This document shows positions 8,686 to 15,977 of a DNA stretch of 36,728 bases, in pieces. The notes beneath the pieces were generated by a model. That model searched no databases. It was not told the origin of the DNA and saw nothing but the letters and a program-made list of their open reading frames with translations. Numbering within the stretch: position 1 is the stretch's first letter; every line of letters begins with the position of its first letter. Where the stretch lies: NCBI GenBank assembly GCA_016192705.1, contig JACPTQ010000002.1, forward strand, positions 1 through 36,728, given 5' to 3'. A program made the translations under genes and the position numbers. The stretch comes from Deltaproteobacteria bacterium (GTDB lineage: Bacteria > Myxococcota > JACPTQ01).

Positions 8686-8904
8686 CTATCGCTCGTCGTC
8701 GGCGACCTGGCATTCAGCGGGTCGCGGGACGCTCTGAAGAATGTCGAGGGTTTCTTGGCGCTCAATGTATTGGGCGAGCGCGGGAATGGCGACACTTGAA
8801 ACGAGCCCGAACGTTGCGAGAACCAGGATCAACTCGATGACGCCGAAGCGCCGGTGCCGACGGGAAACGCGATAGGAAGGGTGGGGTATTTTATTCGATT
8901 CCAT
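8686..8904 (-). CDS. Very short type IV prepilin-like protein
   Basis: 72 residues. The N-terminal part has a class III (prepilin) signal: a basic leader with RRHRRFG, predicted cleavage after Gly21, then VIELILVLATFGLVSSVAIPAL, with Glu at the canonical position 5 of the hydrophobic helix (written here as VIELI and the following 17 residues). Only about 25 residues follow the helix (AQYIERQETLDILQS and a Cys-containing tail). Normal pilins and pseudopilins are 110-180 residues, so this is either a genuine mini-pseudopilin or a truncated remnant. AGGTC precedes the start. It ends 4 bp from the convergent acyltransferase gene. No other pilus genes are nearby. Confidence 0.6.
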   Translation of the reverse strand: MESNKIPHPSYRVSRRHRRFGVIELILVLATFGLVSSVAIPALAQYIERQETLDILQSVPRPAECQVADDER

Positions 8905-9084
8905 CTGACCTATTGACTAAAGCAATCGAGATGCCAAACCGAGGCGCTGCAAAACCTCTGTGAAATCAGCGCGTGAAACCCGCGTCCTGACAGGCCGCGG
9001 CGCACTTAGGGGTCACAAATCCACACCCCATGGGGACTTTTTTACCTGGCCGGTCAATTCCGCCCGAACCGATTCGATGGCGAC

Positions 9085-9564
9085 TTAGGAGCTGAACGAG
9101 ACGTCTAGGATTTCGTATTCGCGTGCGCCATTCGGCGCTTGAACCGTCACAACGTCGCCAGCCGTCTTCCCGATGATGGCGCGCGCAACCGGCGATGAAA
9201 ACGAAATGAGGCCGTTCTTTAGGTCGGCTTCATCGACGCCCACGATTCGATAAGCAACCTCTTTGCCAGAATCGGTGTCGGCCAGGCGTACGCGGGCACC
9301 AAAGACAACTTTCTCGCCCGACAGCTTCGTCGTATCGACCACCTCGGCGTGTCCCAATTTGTGGTCGAGGTCGCGAATACGCGCCTCAACGAATCCCTGC
9401 CGCTCTTTCGCCGCATGGTACTCCGCGTTCTCTGACAGATCGCCGTGCGCCCGCGCCGTTTCGATCTCGAGGATGATCTTAGGCCGTTCGATTTCCTTCA
9501 ATCTCTTCAACTCGTCTTTCAATCGTTGATGACCTTCGACGGTCATTGGGACCCTATCGGCCAT
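9085..9564 (-). CDS. greA: Transcription elongation factor GreA
   Basis: Rescues backtracked RNA polymerase by stimulating cleavage of the nascent RNA 3' end. The 159-residue length and two-domain layout are normal: an N-terminal coiled coil with the loop GDLSENAEYH (Asp42 and Glu45 are the catalytic acidic pair) and a C-terminal FKBP-like domain (VVFGARVRLADTDSGKEVAYRIVG, SFSSPVARAIIGKTAGDVV). GGAGG stands at a good distance before the ATG. It follows the hypothetical gene and batE with very short gaps, so it is probably the last gene of the bat transcript, an unusual place for greA. The 180 bp downstream hold no gene and no clear terminator. Confidence 0.97.
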   Translation of the reverse strand: MADRVPMTVEGHQRLKDELKRLKEIERPKIILEIETARAHGDLSENAEYHAAKERQGFVEARIRDLDHKLGHAEVVDTTKLSGEKVVFGARVRLADTDSGKEVAYRIVGVDEADLKNGLISFSSPVARAIIGKTAGDVVTVQAPNGAREYEILDVSFSS

Positions 9565-9576
9565 TATTACCTCCGG

Positions 9577-10056
9577 TTACTTTTCTGAATCGGACTTCGT
9601 GTTGTTGGCGTCTCGCACAATCGGTTCCGACCGCTTGATTCGGAACTTTGTGTCCACCTTGGGTTTGACGCGGTCATGGCTCGGAACGAATCGAACTTCC
9701 GTTTTAATTTCGAACGTGAGACTCGTGAGAAGCTTTTGCACTTCCGCCCCAACGTCAACTCGATCAAGAAAGGCGCGCAGTTCACGGCCGAGAGTTTCAA
9801 CAACCTGATCTTTCGAGTGCCCCAAGCGATCGATGACGGCATCCACGGCATCTTTGGGAAGCGAAAGGTCGGTCACGGCGCGGCGAACGCTGTCCTCGGT
9901 AAGAAACACGGCGCCGAGCCCCGTGAGGAACGCGCGGCGAACGATTTCGGGGACGAGCGCCTCAATCCGATTGCGAATCGAGGGATCGTCCTTTCCCTGC
10001 TTGGCGCGCCCCCGATTTTCCGCCCCCGTTGCCCCCATGTCATCGTGTCCAGCCAT
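9577..10056 (-). CDS. Conserved hypothetical protein
   Basis: 159 residues with no signal peptide. A basic, polar start (about 25 residues) leads into a mostly helical section with a mildly hydrophobic stretch (IVRRAFLTGLGAVFLTED) and a pattern of amphipathic helices (RRAVTDLSLPKDAVDAVIDR, DQVVETLGRELRAFLDRVDV), then a basic strand-rich tail (TEVRFVPS, KPKVDTKFRIKR). This resembles phasin-like or granule-associated helical proteins only in a general way; I do not assign a function. It lies between batE (6 bp away) and greA (12 bp away) and is certainly in the same transcription unit. Confidence 0.75.
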   Translation of the reverse strand: MAGHDDMGATGAENRGRAKQGKDDPSIRNRIEALVPEIVRRAFLTGLGAVFLTEDSVRRAVTDLSLPKDAVDAVIDRLGHSKDQVVETLGRELRAFLDRVDVGAEVQKLLTSLTFEIKTEVRFVPSHDRVKPKVDTKFRIKRSEPIVRDANNTKSDSEK

Positions 10057-10062
10057 AACCGC

Positions 10063-10806
10063 TCACAACCCTACCACATCTTGGCGACGCACGAAGATGG
10101 AAAGTCCGCCCGGCCAAGGAACCCGGAACCAGTCGCCTTGGGCTTCAATCACGCGCACCTTCCGGCCCGCGCGAACGACGGCCACCGCATCCTCGCGCTC
10201 CGAGGGGCCCAGGCGAAAAGTTGCCTCGCGGGCGACGACGATCGCGGCGCGGTTCCACCTCTCGGCGTAACGTCGGCCACCCCAAAGCGCGAACGCCGCG
10301 ACGAAAAGAAGGAGCGACACGAGCGCGCCAAAAAACAGACCTACACGCAGGCCACGGCGCACGACGAAACGAAGTGCGATGAGAAGGCCAAAGAGCAGCA
10401 GCGAAGAAACCAGCAGCAGGATTTCGCTTTCCGCGGGTGAAAATCGGAGCGGAAAGTCGACCCAAAACGGAACGACCTCCTCGCGCATCTCGTCGCCCGA
10501 CCACGCGCTCCGCTCAAGCTCCTTTTTGACCCAAGAGAGGTTGTGTGCGGCGTCCGCATGCCGTGGGCGAATCCGAAGCGCCTTTTCGTACGCCGCGCGC
10601 GCGCGTGCCCAATCGCCCGTTTTTGCATGCGCGTTGCCCAAGTTGAAAGCGACGTCGGCGTTCGGGACATTTTTGAGGAGCGCTTCGTATTCGGTGGCCG
10701 CGTCGCGGTAATTTCCGGCGAGGTAGGCGCGATTCGCCGATTCAAAGGATGGCGCACCGGCGGCCGCGGCAACGAAGCCGAGCGTAACGAAAAAAGCGGG
10801 CATCAT
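10063..10806 (-). CDS. batE: BatE-like TPR/SH3 membrane protein
   Basis: Last Bat protein of the operon. The ATG at 10806 overlaps the batD stop as ATGA, which decides the start. The 247 residues show a signal-like N-terminus (MMPAFFVTLGFVAAAAG), two tetratricopeptide repeats (FESANRAYLAGNYRDAATEY; DVAFNLGNAHAKTGDWARAR and the next helix pair), two membrane helices (ILLLVSSLLLFGLLIAL and VGLFFGALVSLLLFVAAFAL) and a C-terminal SH3-like domain (ATFRLGPSEREDAVAVVRAG...GDWFRVPWPGG). Bat proteins are linked to aerotolerance and envelope stress in Bacteroides, Leptospira and Francisella, but their biochemical role is unsettled. Confidence 0.85.
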   Translation of the reverse strand: MMPAFFVTLGFVAAAAGAPSFESANRAYLAGNYRDAATEYEALLKNVPNADVAFNLGNAHAKTGDWARARAAYEKALRIRPRHADAAHNLSWVKKELERSAWSGDEMREEVVPFWVDFPLRFSPAESEILLLVSSLLLFGLLIALRFVVRRGLRVGLFFGALVSLLLFVAAFALWGGRRYAERWNRAAIVVAREATFRLGPSEREDAVAVVRAGRKVRVIEAQGDWFRVPWPGGLSIFVRRQDVVGL

Positions 10807-12617
10807 GGTTGGCGAACCTCGCGTGCAAGATCCGCGATCGCGGACAACGCGAGCTGCACCGTTGTCGCGACGACATCCGCTGAAACGGAACCCGGCGCGA
10901 AACGGGCGGACTCGCACACCTCAATGACGCGCGAAAGCTTCGCGGCGCTGGCCGCAGCTGCGCCTAAGTCCATAAGGGCTTGCTCAAGCTCAGCCCGTGT
11001 CAGGGCAACAGGCGACAGGTCCGCGCGATGGTGGACAAACTCGTTCACAACGCGAAGGACAGCCGCGCAAACTTCTGCGGGGCGGTCGGTTCCCCGGGCC
11101 AGACGCGCGAGGGCTCGCTCGGCCGCTCGGGCGGCTCCACGCTGCGCGGTGACATGTGCTCGCGCGGCACGACGACGTAGAGTGGCGAGTGCGATGAGGA
11201 CGACGAGATAGACGGCAGGCGGACCGCTCGCCACGGCGAGAAGGACACTTGGCGACGCGAAGACAGCCTCTCCCTCGGGCGCGATGGGCTCGGTGTGGAT
11301 AGGGCGAAGCGCGTTCATCGGATCAACGACCGGTGCCGCGGGTGCCGGTGCGGGAGCGGAAGGCGCGGGTGCGGACCTCGGCGCCGCTGCGGCCGGCCCA
11401 CCTTCGACTTCGATCGTTCGTGGCGGCGTCGTAACGGATTGATAGCGTCGCGCGTTGGGATCGAACCAGTGGAAAGAAACCGACGGCAGAGCAATGAGTC
11501 CGCCATGCGTCGGGACGATCGAAAAGTCGACGACCTTCCGAAAGGCGATCGAATCGCGCGTTCCGCTGTTGTCCTCGACGACCTTCGGAAAAACGCGGAA
11601 GGACGCGGTTTGCGCGGGCGCCGGAATATCGATTTGCCGTGCGGCGCCTTCTCCAGACAGCGAAACGCGAAGAACGAGGGGCGTGTTCGCGGCGACCTTG
11701 AGCGCAGGGTCGCGCCATTCGGCATCAAACTTGAGGCGGCCAACGTTGGCTTCGACAAATCCCGATGGGCGGCCGTCCGCGGGGAGCGGCCGCACCGTAA
11801 TCGTCACAGGGCGCGAGCTGCGCGAAATTTTCTTGGCGCGAAAGAAACCGAGCGAGACCGCCGTATCGACCGTCATCGCCCCGATTGTCAAGTCGCCCGG
11901 CTTTAGGGGCACAAGAATTTGGCGCTTCACGATGTGAACGTTGAAGCGATGTCCCTCGACGATGCGCTGAGAGCTGGTCCGGTCGGGCGGAACGCGAATC
12001 TCGTCGACGAGGAAATCGCTCGCGACGGGCATCTGCGGAAAGCCCGGCTGCTCCGTGATCCCTGTCGTAACGTTGATGAAGAGCTGCCACTCGACGGTGA
12101 TCGCCTCCCCAACGAAGACATCCGTCTTGGAGGCGACCGTTCGCATAAAAAGCTGGCGATCGAACGTCGGCGCGTCAACGCCTCCCATGCCTCCGCTCAT
12201 AGCGCCCCCGGCCGGCGGCTGCCCCACGCGGATCGTCAGGATGTTGCTTCGAATCGGCTGCCCGCTGACGCGCGCGGTCGCGGGACCTATGGTGTGGACT
12301 CCGGGCGTTCTGGCGCGAAGCGAGTAAGTGTGGGTTTGCGTGTGAACGTTGAGGGTTGGGCCCATCCCCATCTGGATCTTGTAACCGGACGACGTCGACG
12401 GCGAACCGATTAAATCGAAGCCCTGTCGAAAGTCGGGCGCGCGGACGCGGTCGAGCGGCTCGTTCGCGTCTCGCGAAATCTCGAACTCAACCTCGAACTG
12501 CTCACCGACCTGCACAGCGTTACGTTCGCTGCGAAGCGCGAGAGTCGCGGCGCTCGCGGACCCTGAAAACAAGAAAGCAAGAGAAACCACGGAGACACGG
12601 AAGCACCGAGGTTTCAC
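10803..12617 (-). CDS. batD: BatD family membrane protein
   Basis: A large periplasmic, membrane-anchored protein of the BatD (oxygen tolerance) family. The preferred start is the GTG at 12617, giving 604 residues with a good signal peptide (VKPRCFRVSVVSLAFLFSG, cleavage near SASA/AT). An ATG at 12680 would add 21 polar residues. Several beta-sandwich repeats follow (AVQVGEQFEVEFEISRD, TDVFVGEAITVEWQLFINVT, LKPGDLTIGAM), then a Pro/Ala-rich linker (APAPSAPAPAPAAP), one membrane helix (VYLVVLIALATLRR) and a cytoplasmic helical tail. The signal-peptide core is encoded by an R1 repeat copy read in antisense. It overlaps batE downstream and follows batC closely. Confidence 0.88.
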   Translation of the reverse strand: MKPRCFRVSVVSLAFLFSGSASAATLALRSERNAVQVGEQFEVEFEISRDANEPLDRVRAPDFRQGFDLIGSPSTSSGYKIQMGMGPTLNVHTQTHTYSLRARTPGVHTIGPATARVSGQPIRSNILTIRVGQPPAGGAMSGGMGGVDAPTFDRQLFMRTVASKTDVFVGEAITVEWQLFINVTTGITEQPGFPQMPVASDFLVDEIRVPPDRTSSQRIVEGHRFNVHIVKRQILVPLKPGDLTIGAMTVDTAVSLGFFRAKKISRSSRPVTITVRPLPADGRPSGFVEANVGRLKFDAEWRDPALKVAANTPLVLRVSLSGEGAARQIDIPAPAQTASFRVFPKVVEDNSGTRDSIAFRKVVDFSIVPTHGGLIALPSVSFHWFDPNARRYQSVTTPPRTIEVEGGPAAAAPRSAPAPSAPAPAPAAPVVDPMNALRPIHTEPIAPEGEAVFASPSVLLAVASGPPAVYLVVLIALATLRRRAARAHVTAQRGAARAAERALARLARGTDRPAEVCAAVLRVVNEFVHHRADLSPVALTRAELEQALMDLGAAAASAAKLSRVIEVCESARFAPGSVSADVVATTVQLALSAIADLAREVRQP

Positions 12618-12623
12618 GGAGGA
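12581..12623 (+). repeat. R1 repeat copy at the start of batD
   Basis: GAGAAACCACGGAGACACGG continues into AAGCACCGAGGTTTCACGGAGG, matching the R1 core CCACAGAGACACAGAG with G-for-A changes. batD runs on the other strand, so here the repeat is read in antisense and encodes RCFRVSVVSLAF, the hydrophobic core of the signal peptide. A short string ACATTTCTTAAC at 12677-12688 also occurs beside the R1 copy at 19257. Confidence 0.7.
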
Positions 12624-12687
12624 TTCTCCGCGCCATCCTTTCTCGGAATCCCCCTGTCTCCATGACAATTTCACCAACATTTCTTAA

Positions 12688-14748
12688 CTACCACGTGTAC
12701 TTCGAAGTCGGGCGCCCATTCTGGGGCGGGCGCAGCGGCGCGAGTTTCATCGGCCGCTCGGCCTTCTGCGCGGCGTCCTGCTGTTTCTTCGCCTGCTCGG
12801 GGACATTCTTATCCACCGGGTTTTGTTTTGGCTCCGTCTTCTGATCGTCTTTCTTTTGGTCTTGCTTATCGTCCTTTTTCTGGTCCCTTTTTTCGTCTTT
12901 CTTTTGGTCCTTCTTGTCGTCCTTTTTATCCTCTGGCTTTCCCCACGGAAACGCGACGAGCCCAATCCGCGCCGCATCGCCATACTTCGCAAGAACCGCC
13001 TCGACCGTCGCCTTTGCCTTTTCCCACCGCCCATGCCGCTGCATGCTCTCGCTTCGGTCGAGCACGACGACAACGTTAACCGCGCCCGCAAGATCCGGCG
13101 TCTCCTCGCCCGCCACAAGCGGCTTCGAATTGAATCCTCCGAGCGCCGCGAGCTTCGCCAGCATCCGTTCGTCACTTGCCCCCGTAAATCCAACGACCGC
13201 CGTCCGAACGCCCAACTTCGTCAGCTCCTGAATCGACTCTTCCGGCTTTCCGCCGCACGTATCGACTCCATCTGTCACAAGCACAGCAACCGACCGCTCC
13301 GCGCGATTCTTAAACGCCTTGATCCCGGCCGCCTGCTGAAGCGCCGCGCCGAGAGCCGTCTTCTCCGCGGGTTTCTGCGCCGCGACAACTTCACGAATCT
13401 TCGCCGCAGTTTTTTCCGCCGGCTCCACAACAACTTCCGCGGGCCCGCATTCGCCCGACTCCTTCTCGCGATCGTCCCACGGGAAAAGCATGAGCCCAAT
13501 CGACACGCCGTCGGACCACTTCGCATCGACGAGCGCCGTGACAAGCGCCTTCGCGTCGGTCCATTTCTCCTTATGACGCATCGACTGCGATCGATCGACC
13601 GCGACGATGACTTGCACCGGCAACCGATCGCGCGGAATCCCCGTCGTTTCTGGCGCCGCGGAGCCTTCCGCTCCCGCATCTGCAACAGCCCCCGCTTCCT
13701 CTTTCTTATCGCCCTTTTTCTTCTCCTCAGATCTCCGTGCCTCTGTGTCTCCGTGGTTACTCTTTTTCTTTTCTTCTCCCTCCACCGGCGCTAACTCCTT
13801 AATGGCCGCCTTTATCTCCTCGATCTCCGCCGCGCGATAAACCCGGTCGGCCGCGCGCCACCCAATCTTCCCCTTTTCTTGCATCGCCGTGAGTTTCGCC
13901 GGGTCCGCGCCTTTCGCGAACCCAACGACGAGCGTTGGCACCCCCGCGCGCCCAAGCGCCTCGACCGCTGCGCTCCCGTCGCCGCCGCACGTGTCCATCC
14001 CGTCGGTGACCACAACGACCGCCGTGCGATGCGCCTTGCTCGCCGTCGTCTTCAACCCCGCGATAAACCCAAGGGCCTGCGCGAGCGGCGTCTTCTCGGC
14101 TGGCTCCGGCGCATTCGCGAGCGCCTTCTTCACCTCGTCCGCACCGTTCGCCGGTGACACATACAAATTCCCCGCGAGACACTCGCCCTCTTCGACCTTC
14201 TCCTTCTCGTCGTCCTCGCGCTCCTTCTCGCGCTTCAACATCTCCTCGACGCGGAGCGCCACCTCAAGATTCCACTTCGCGTCGCCGTCGTCTGGTCGCG
14301 CCTTGAGAGCCTTCGAAAGCTCATAAATGGCGCGCTCGATGTGCTTCAACCGATCCGCCGCACTGACCGGCGTCTCCTGCCCTTCGGCCGTTTTTTTCTT
14401 CGCGACTCGAGCGAGGTTGACGAGCGTCGTTCCCGCATTGAACGTCGCGTTCGCTCGGTCGGCCGCGTCCGGTAACGCATTCGCCGCCTTCGCAAATTCG
14501 TCCTTCGCTTCCTCAAAGCGCGTTTGGCCGGCGAGCGCGATCCCGCGATTGAACCAAACGACGGGGCTGTTTTTGTGCGTCACGCCCGCGCGATCAAACG
14601 CCTCGAGCGCCTTCGCGTGGTCGCCCTTCGCGACGAGCTCTTTCCCATCCTTATTGTCGCTGTTCGGCCCCTTAAACGGATCCCACGCCATCGCCTGCAC
14701 TGCGAGCAGCACCAACAAACACCTCGCGCTTGTGCCATTCCGATTCAT
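12688..14748 (-). CDS. batC: BatC-like TPR protein with split von Willebrand A domains
   Basis: 686 residues. A signal peptide (ends near AMAWD) and TPR helices (35-165) lead into a charged segment (EKEREDDEKEK), as in BatC. The gene order and the Lys/Asp tail (KKDDKKDQKKDEK and following, 607-637) also fit BatC. Inserted between them is von Willebrand A material in an odd order. Residues 188-320 match only the C-terminal half (GEC, TAVVVVTDGMDTCGGD). Residues 378-556 form a full domain with MIDAS DRSQS (385) and VTDGVDTCGG. Residues 557-603 are only the N-terminal half (VVLDRSESM to IGLVAFPW). The linker at 329-350 (SNHGDTEARRSEEKKK) is R1-derived. The ATG overlaps the batB stop as ATGA. Tandem duplication with unequal exchange is likely; misassembly must be excluded. 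Confidence 0.85.
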   Translation of the reverse strand: MNRNGTSARCLLVLLAVQAMAWDPFKGPNSDNKDGKELVAKGDHAKALEAFDRAGVTHKNSPVVWFNRGIALAGQTRFEEAKDEFAKAANALPDAADRANATFNAGTTLVNLARVAKKKTAEGQETPVSAADRLKHIERAIYELSKALKARPDDGDAKWNLEVALRVEEMLKREKEREDDEKEKVEEGECLAGNLYVSPANGADEVKKALANAPEPAEKTPLAQALGFIAGLKTTASKAHRTAVVVVTDGMDTCGGDGSAAVEALGRAGVPTLVVGFAKGADPAKLTAMQEKGKIGWRAADRVYRAAEIEEIKAAIKELAPVEGEEKKKSNHGDTEARRSEEKKKGDKKEEAGAVADAGAEGSAAPETTGIPRDRLPVQVIVAVDRSQSMRHKEKWTDAKALVTALVDAKWSDGVSIGLMLFPWDDREKESGECGPAEVVVEPAEKTAAKIREVVAAQKPAEKTALGAALQQAAGIKAFKNRAERSVAVLVTDGVDTCGGKPEESIQELTKLGVRTAVVGFTGASDERMLAKLAALGGFNSKPLVAGEETPDLAGAVNVVVVLDRSESMQRHGRWEKAKATVEAVLAKYGDAARIGLVAFPWGKPEDKKDDKKDQKKDEKRDQKKDDKQDQKKDDQKTEPKQNPVDKNVPEQAKKQQDAAQKAERPMKLAPLRPPQNGRPTSKYTW
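13721..13760 (-). repeat. R1 repeat copy inside batC
   Basis: On the minus strand it reads AACCACGGAGACACAGAGGC followed by ACGGAGATCTGAGGAGAAG, close to the carB copy over its full length. It is in frame and encodes NHGDTEARRSEEKK in the linker between the two groups of von Willebrand A sequence. The same reading frame is used as in carB. Confidence 0.85.
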
Positions 14749-15977
14749 CGAGCCGCCCCCGCAACCGCCGATTCTTTTTTCCTACCCCCTTTTTCTTCCT
14801 CCTCCGACCTCCCCAACTGCGCGGCACTGCCGCGACACCAATTTGATTCGTGCAACTCACTTCCATGTTCGGCGCTGGGTTCTCGATCATTTTCGGGTGT
14901 GTCTCTGTGGTTTCTCTTTTCTTCTCTTCTCCTCTCCCTCATCACCGCATCAAGCAAAAACAAAAAAAACGCCGGGAACAAGAAAAACGGAAACCGATCC
15001 TCGTACCTCGTCTCCAGTCGATCCGAGATGTCGCCGCGCGCGAGCTGCTTCAAGCGCGCATCAAGCGCCGCGAGGTCAACGCCTTTCACGGGGTCGACGA
15101 AAAACGCGTCGCCCGCGCCGACCTTCGCGATCCCCGCGAGCGTCGACGTCTTCATCTTCGTCATCACGACTTCGTTCGACTGCTTGTCGCGCAAAACCCC
15201 GGCCGGCGTCCCGTCTTCAAGCGTTTCGGGCACCGGTCCACCAACCTCCGTTCCAAGCCCAACCGCGAAAACTCGAATTCCGCGCTTACGTGCCGCCTCC
15301 GCATCCTTAACGGGGTCTTCGTCGTGCCCTTCGCCGTCGGTCACAAGCACAATGACGCGCGCACGCCGTCCTTCGTCATCCGCCTCGGCGCTGGTCGCGG
15401 GCTCCCTCGCCGCGTCACTTCGCCCCTTCTCGAGCAGCTCCGTCGCCGTTTTGATCGCGATGCTGAGCGACGTCCCGGGCGTCGGTGCGTCGCCAACATC
15501 CATCGTGTCGAGGTAAAGGCGCGCGAGGTGCTGATCGAGTGTCAACGGGCACGCGACGTAGGCATCGCCCGCAAACCCTACAATCCCCACGCGATCGCCC
15601 TCGAGCATGTCGAGAAGGCGCGGCAACTCGTGCTTCGCCCACTGGAGCCGCGAGGGCGCAAGGTCTTGGGCAAGCATCGAGCGCGACAAATCGAGTGCGA
15701 TCGCGACGTCGATCCCGCGTCGCGCAAGGACTTTCTTTTCGCCCTCAGTCTGTGGGCGCGCTGCGGCGAGAACGAGAAGCGCGAGGGCTATCGAAAGGAG
15801 CACCGTTTTCAGTCGCCGGCGCCCTTCGTCAACCGACGCGAGCAGCGGGGCCACCAGCCGTGCGGTTCCAAGCGATGCCGTTAGGCGCTTTCGTCGCGCC
15901 GAGTCGAGAATTCGCGTTCCGACAAACACCGGAACAATCAACAGCCCCAGAAGAACCCATTCGTACTCAAACCTCAC
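14745..15977 (-). CDS. batB: BatB-type von Willebrand A membrane protein
   Basis: 410 residues. Two N-terminal membrane helices (WVLLGLLIVPVFVG; TVLLSIALALLVLAAARPQ) precede a von Willebrand A domain with MIDAS motif DLSRSM (96-101), followed by LVTDGEGHDEDP and a C-terminal helix (FPFFLFPAFFLFLLDAVM). This is the standard Bat/BatA-BatB layout and presumably puts the domain in the periplasm. The last 65 residues are abnormal: a polar tail (RRREEKRNHRDTPEND, then HESNWCRGSAAQLGRSEEEE) encoded by an R1 copy with a fragment of R2 nested in it. GTG is the start, overlapping the batA stop (GTGA); its own stop overlaps the batC start. Confidence 0.9.
   Translation of the reverse strand: MRFEYEWVLLGLLIVPVFVGTRILDSARRKRLTASLGTARLVAPLLASVDEGRRRLKTVLLSIALALLVLAAARPQTEGEKKVLARRGIDVAIALDLSRSMLAQDLAPSRLQWAKHELPRLLDMLEGDRVGIVGFAGDAYVACPLTLDQHLARLYLDTMDVGDAPTPGTSLSIAIKTATELLEKGRSDAAREPATSAEADDEGRRARVIVLVTDGEGHDEDPVKDAEAARKRGIRVFAVGLGTEVGGPVPETLEDGTPAGVLRDKQSNEVVMTKMKTSTLAGIAKVGAGDAFFVDPVKGVDLAALDARLKQLARGDISDRLETRYEDRFPFFLFPAFFLFLLDAVMRERRREEKRNHRDTPENDREPSAEHGSELHESNWCRGSAAQLGRSEEEEKGGRKKESAVAGAAR
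14818..14935 (-). repeat. R1 copy with a nested R2 fragment in the 3' end of batB
   Basis: Read on the minus strand, 14893-14935 gives GAGAAACCACAGAGACACAC (R1). Then come GAGTTGCAC and TTGGTGTCGCGGCAGTGCCG (14818-14841, R2 block 1, also at 79-102), and then a GGAGGAAGAAAAAGG end resembling the R1 tail. The R2 piece therefore appears to sit inside R1. All of it is translated as the BatB tail. Confidence 0.7.

Noticed and set aside
9026-9050. CCCCATGGGG followed by a T-run as an intrinsic terminator
   Set aside because: With a minimum loop only three base pairs remain in the stem, and it is oriented for plus-strand transcripts, whereas the adjacent greA gene is on the minus strand.
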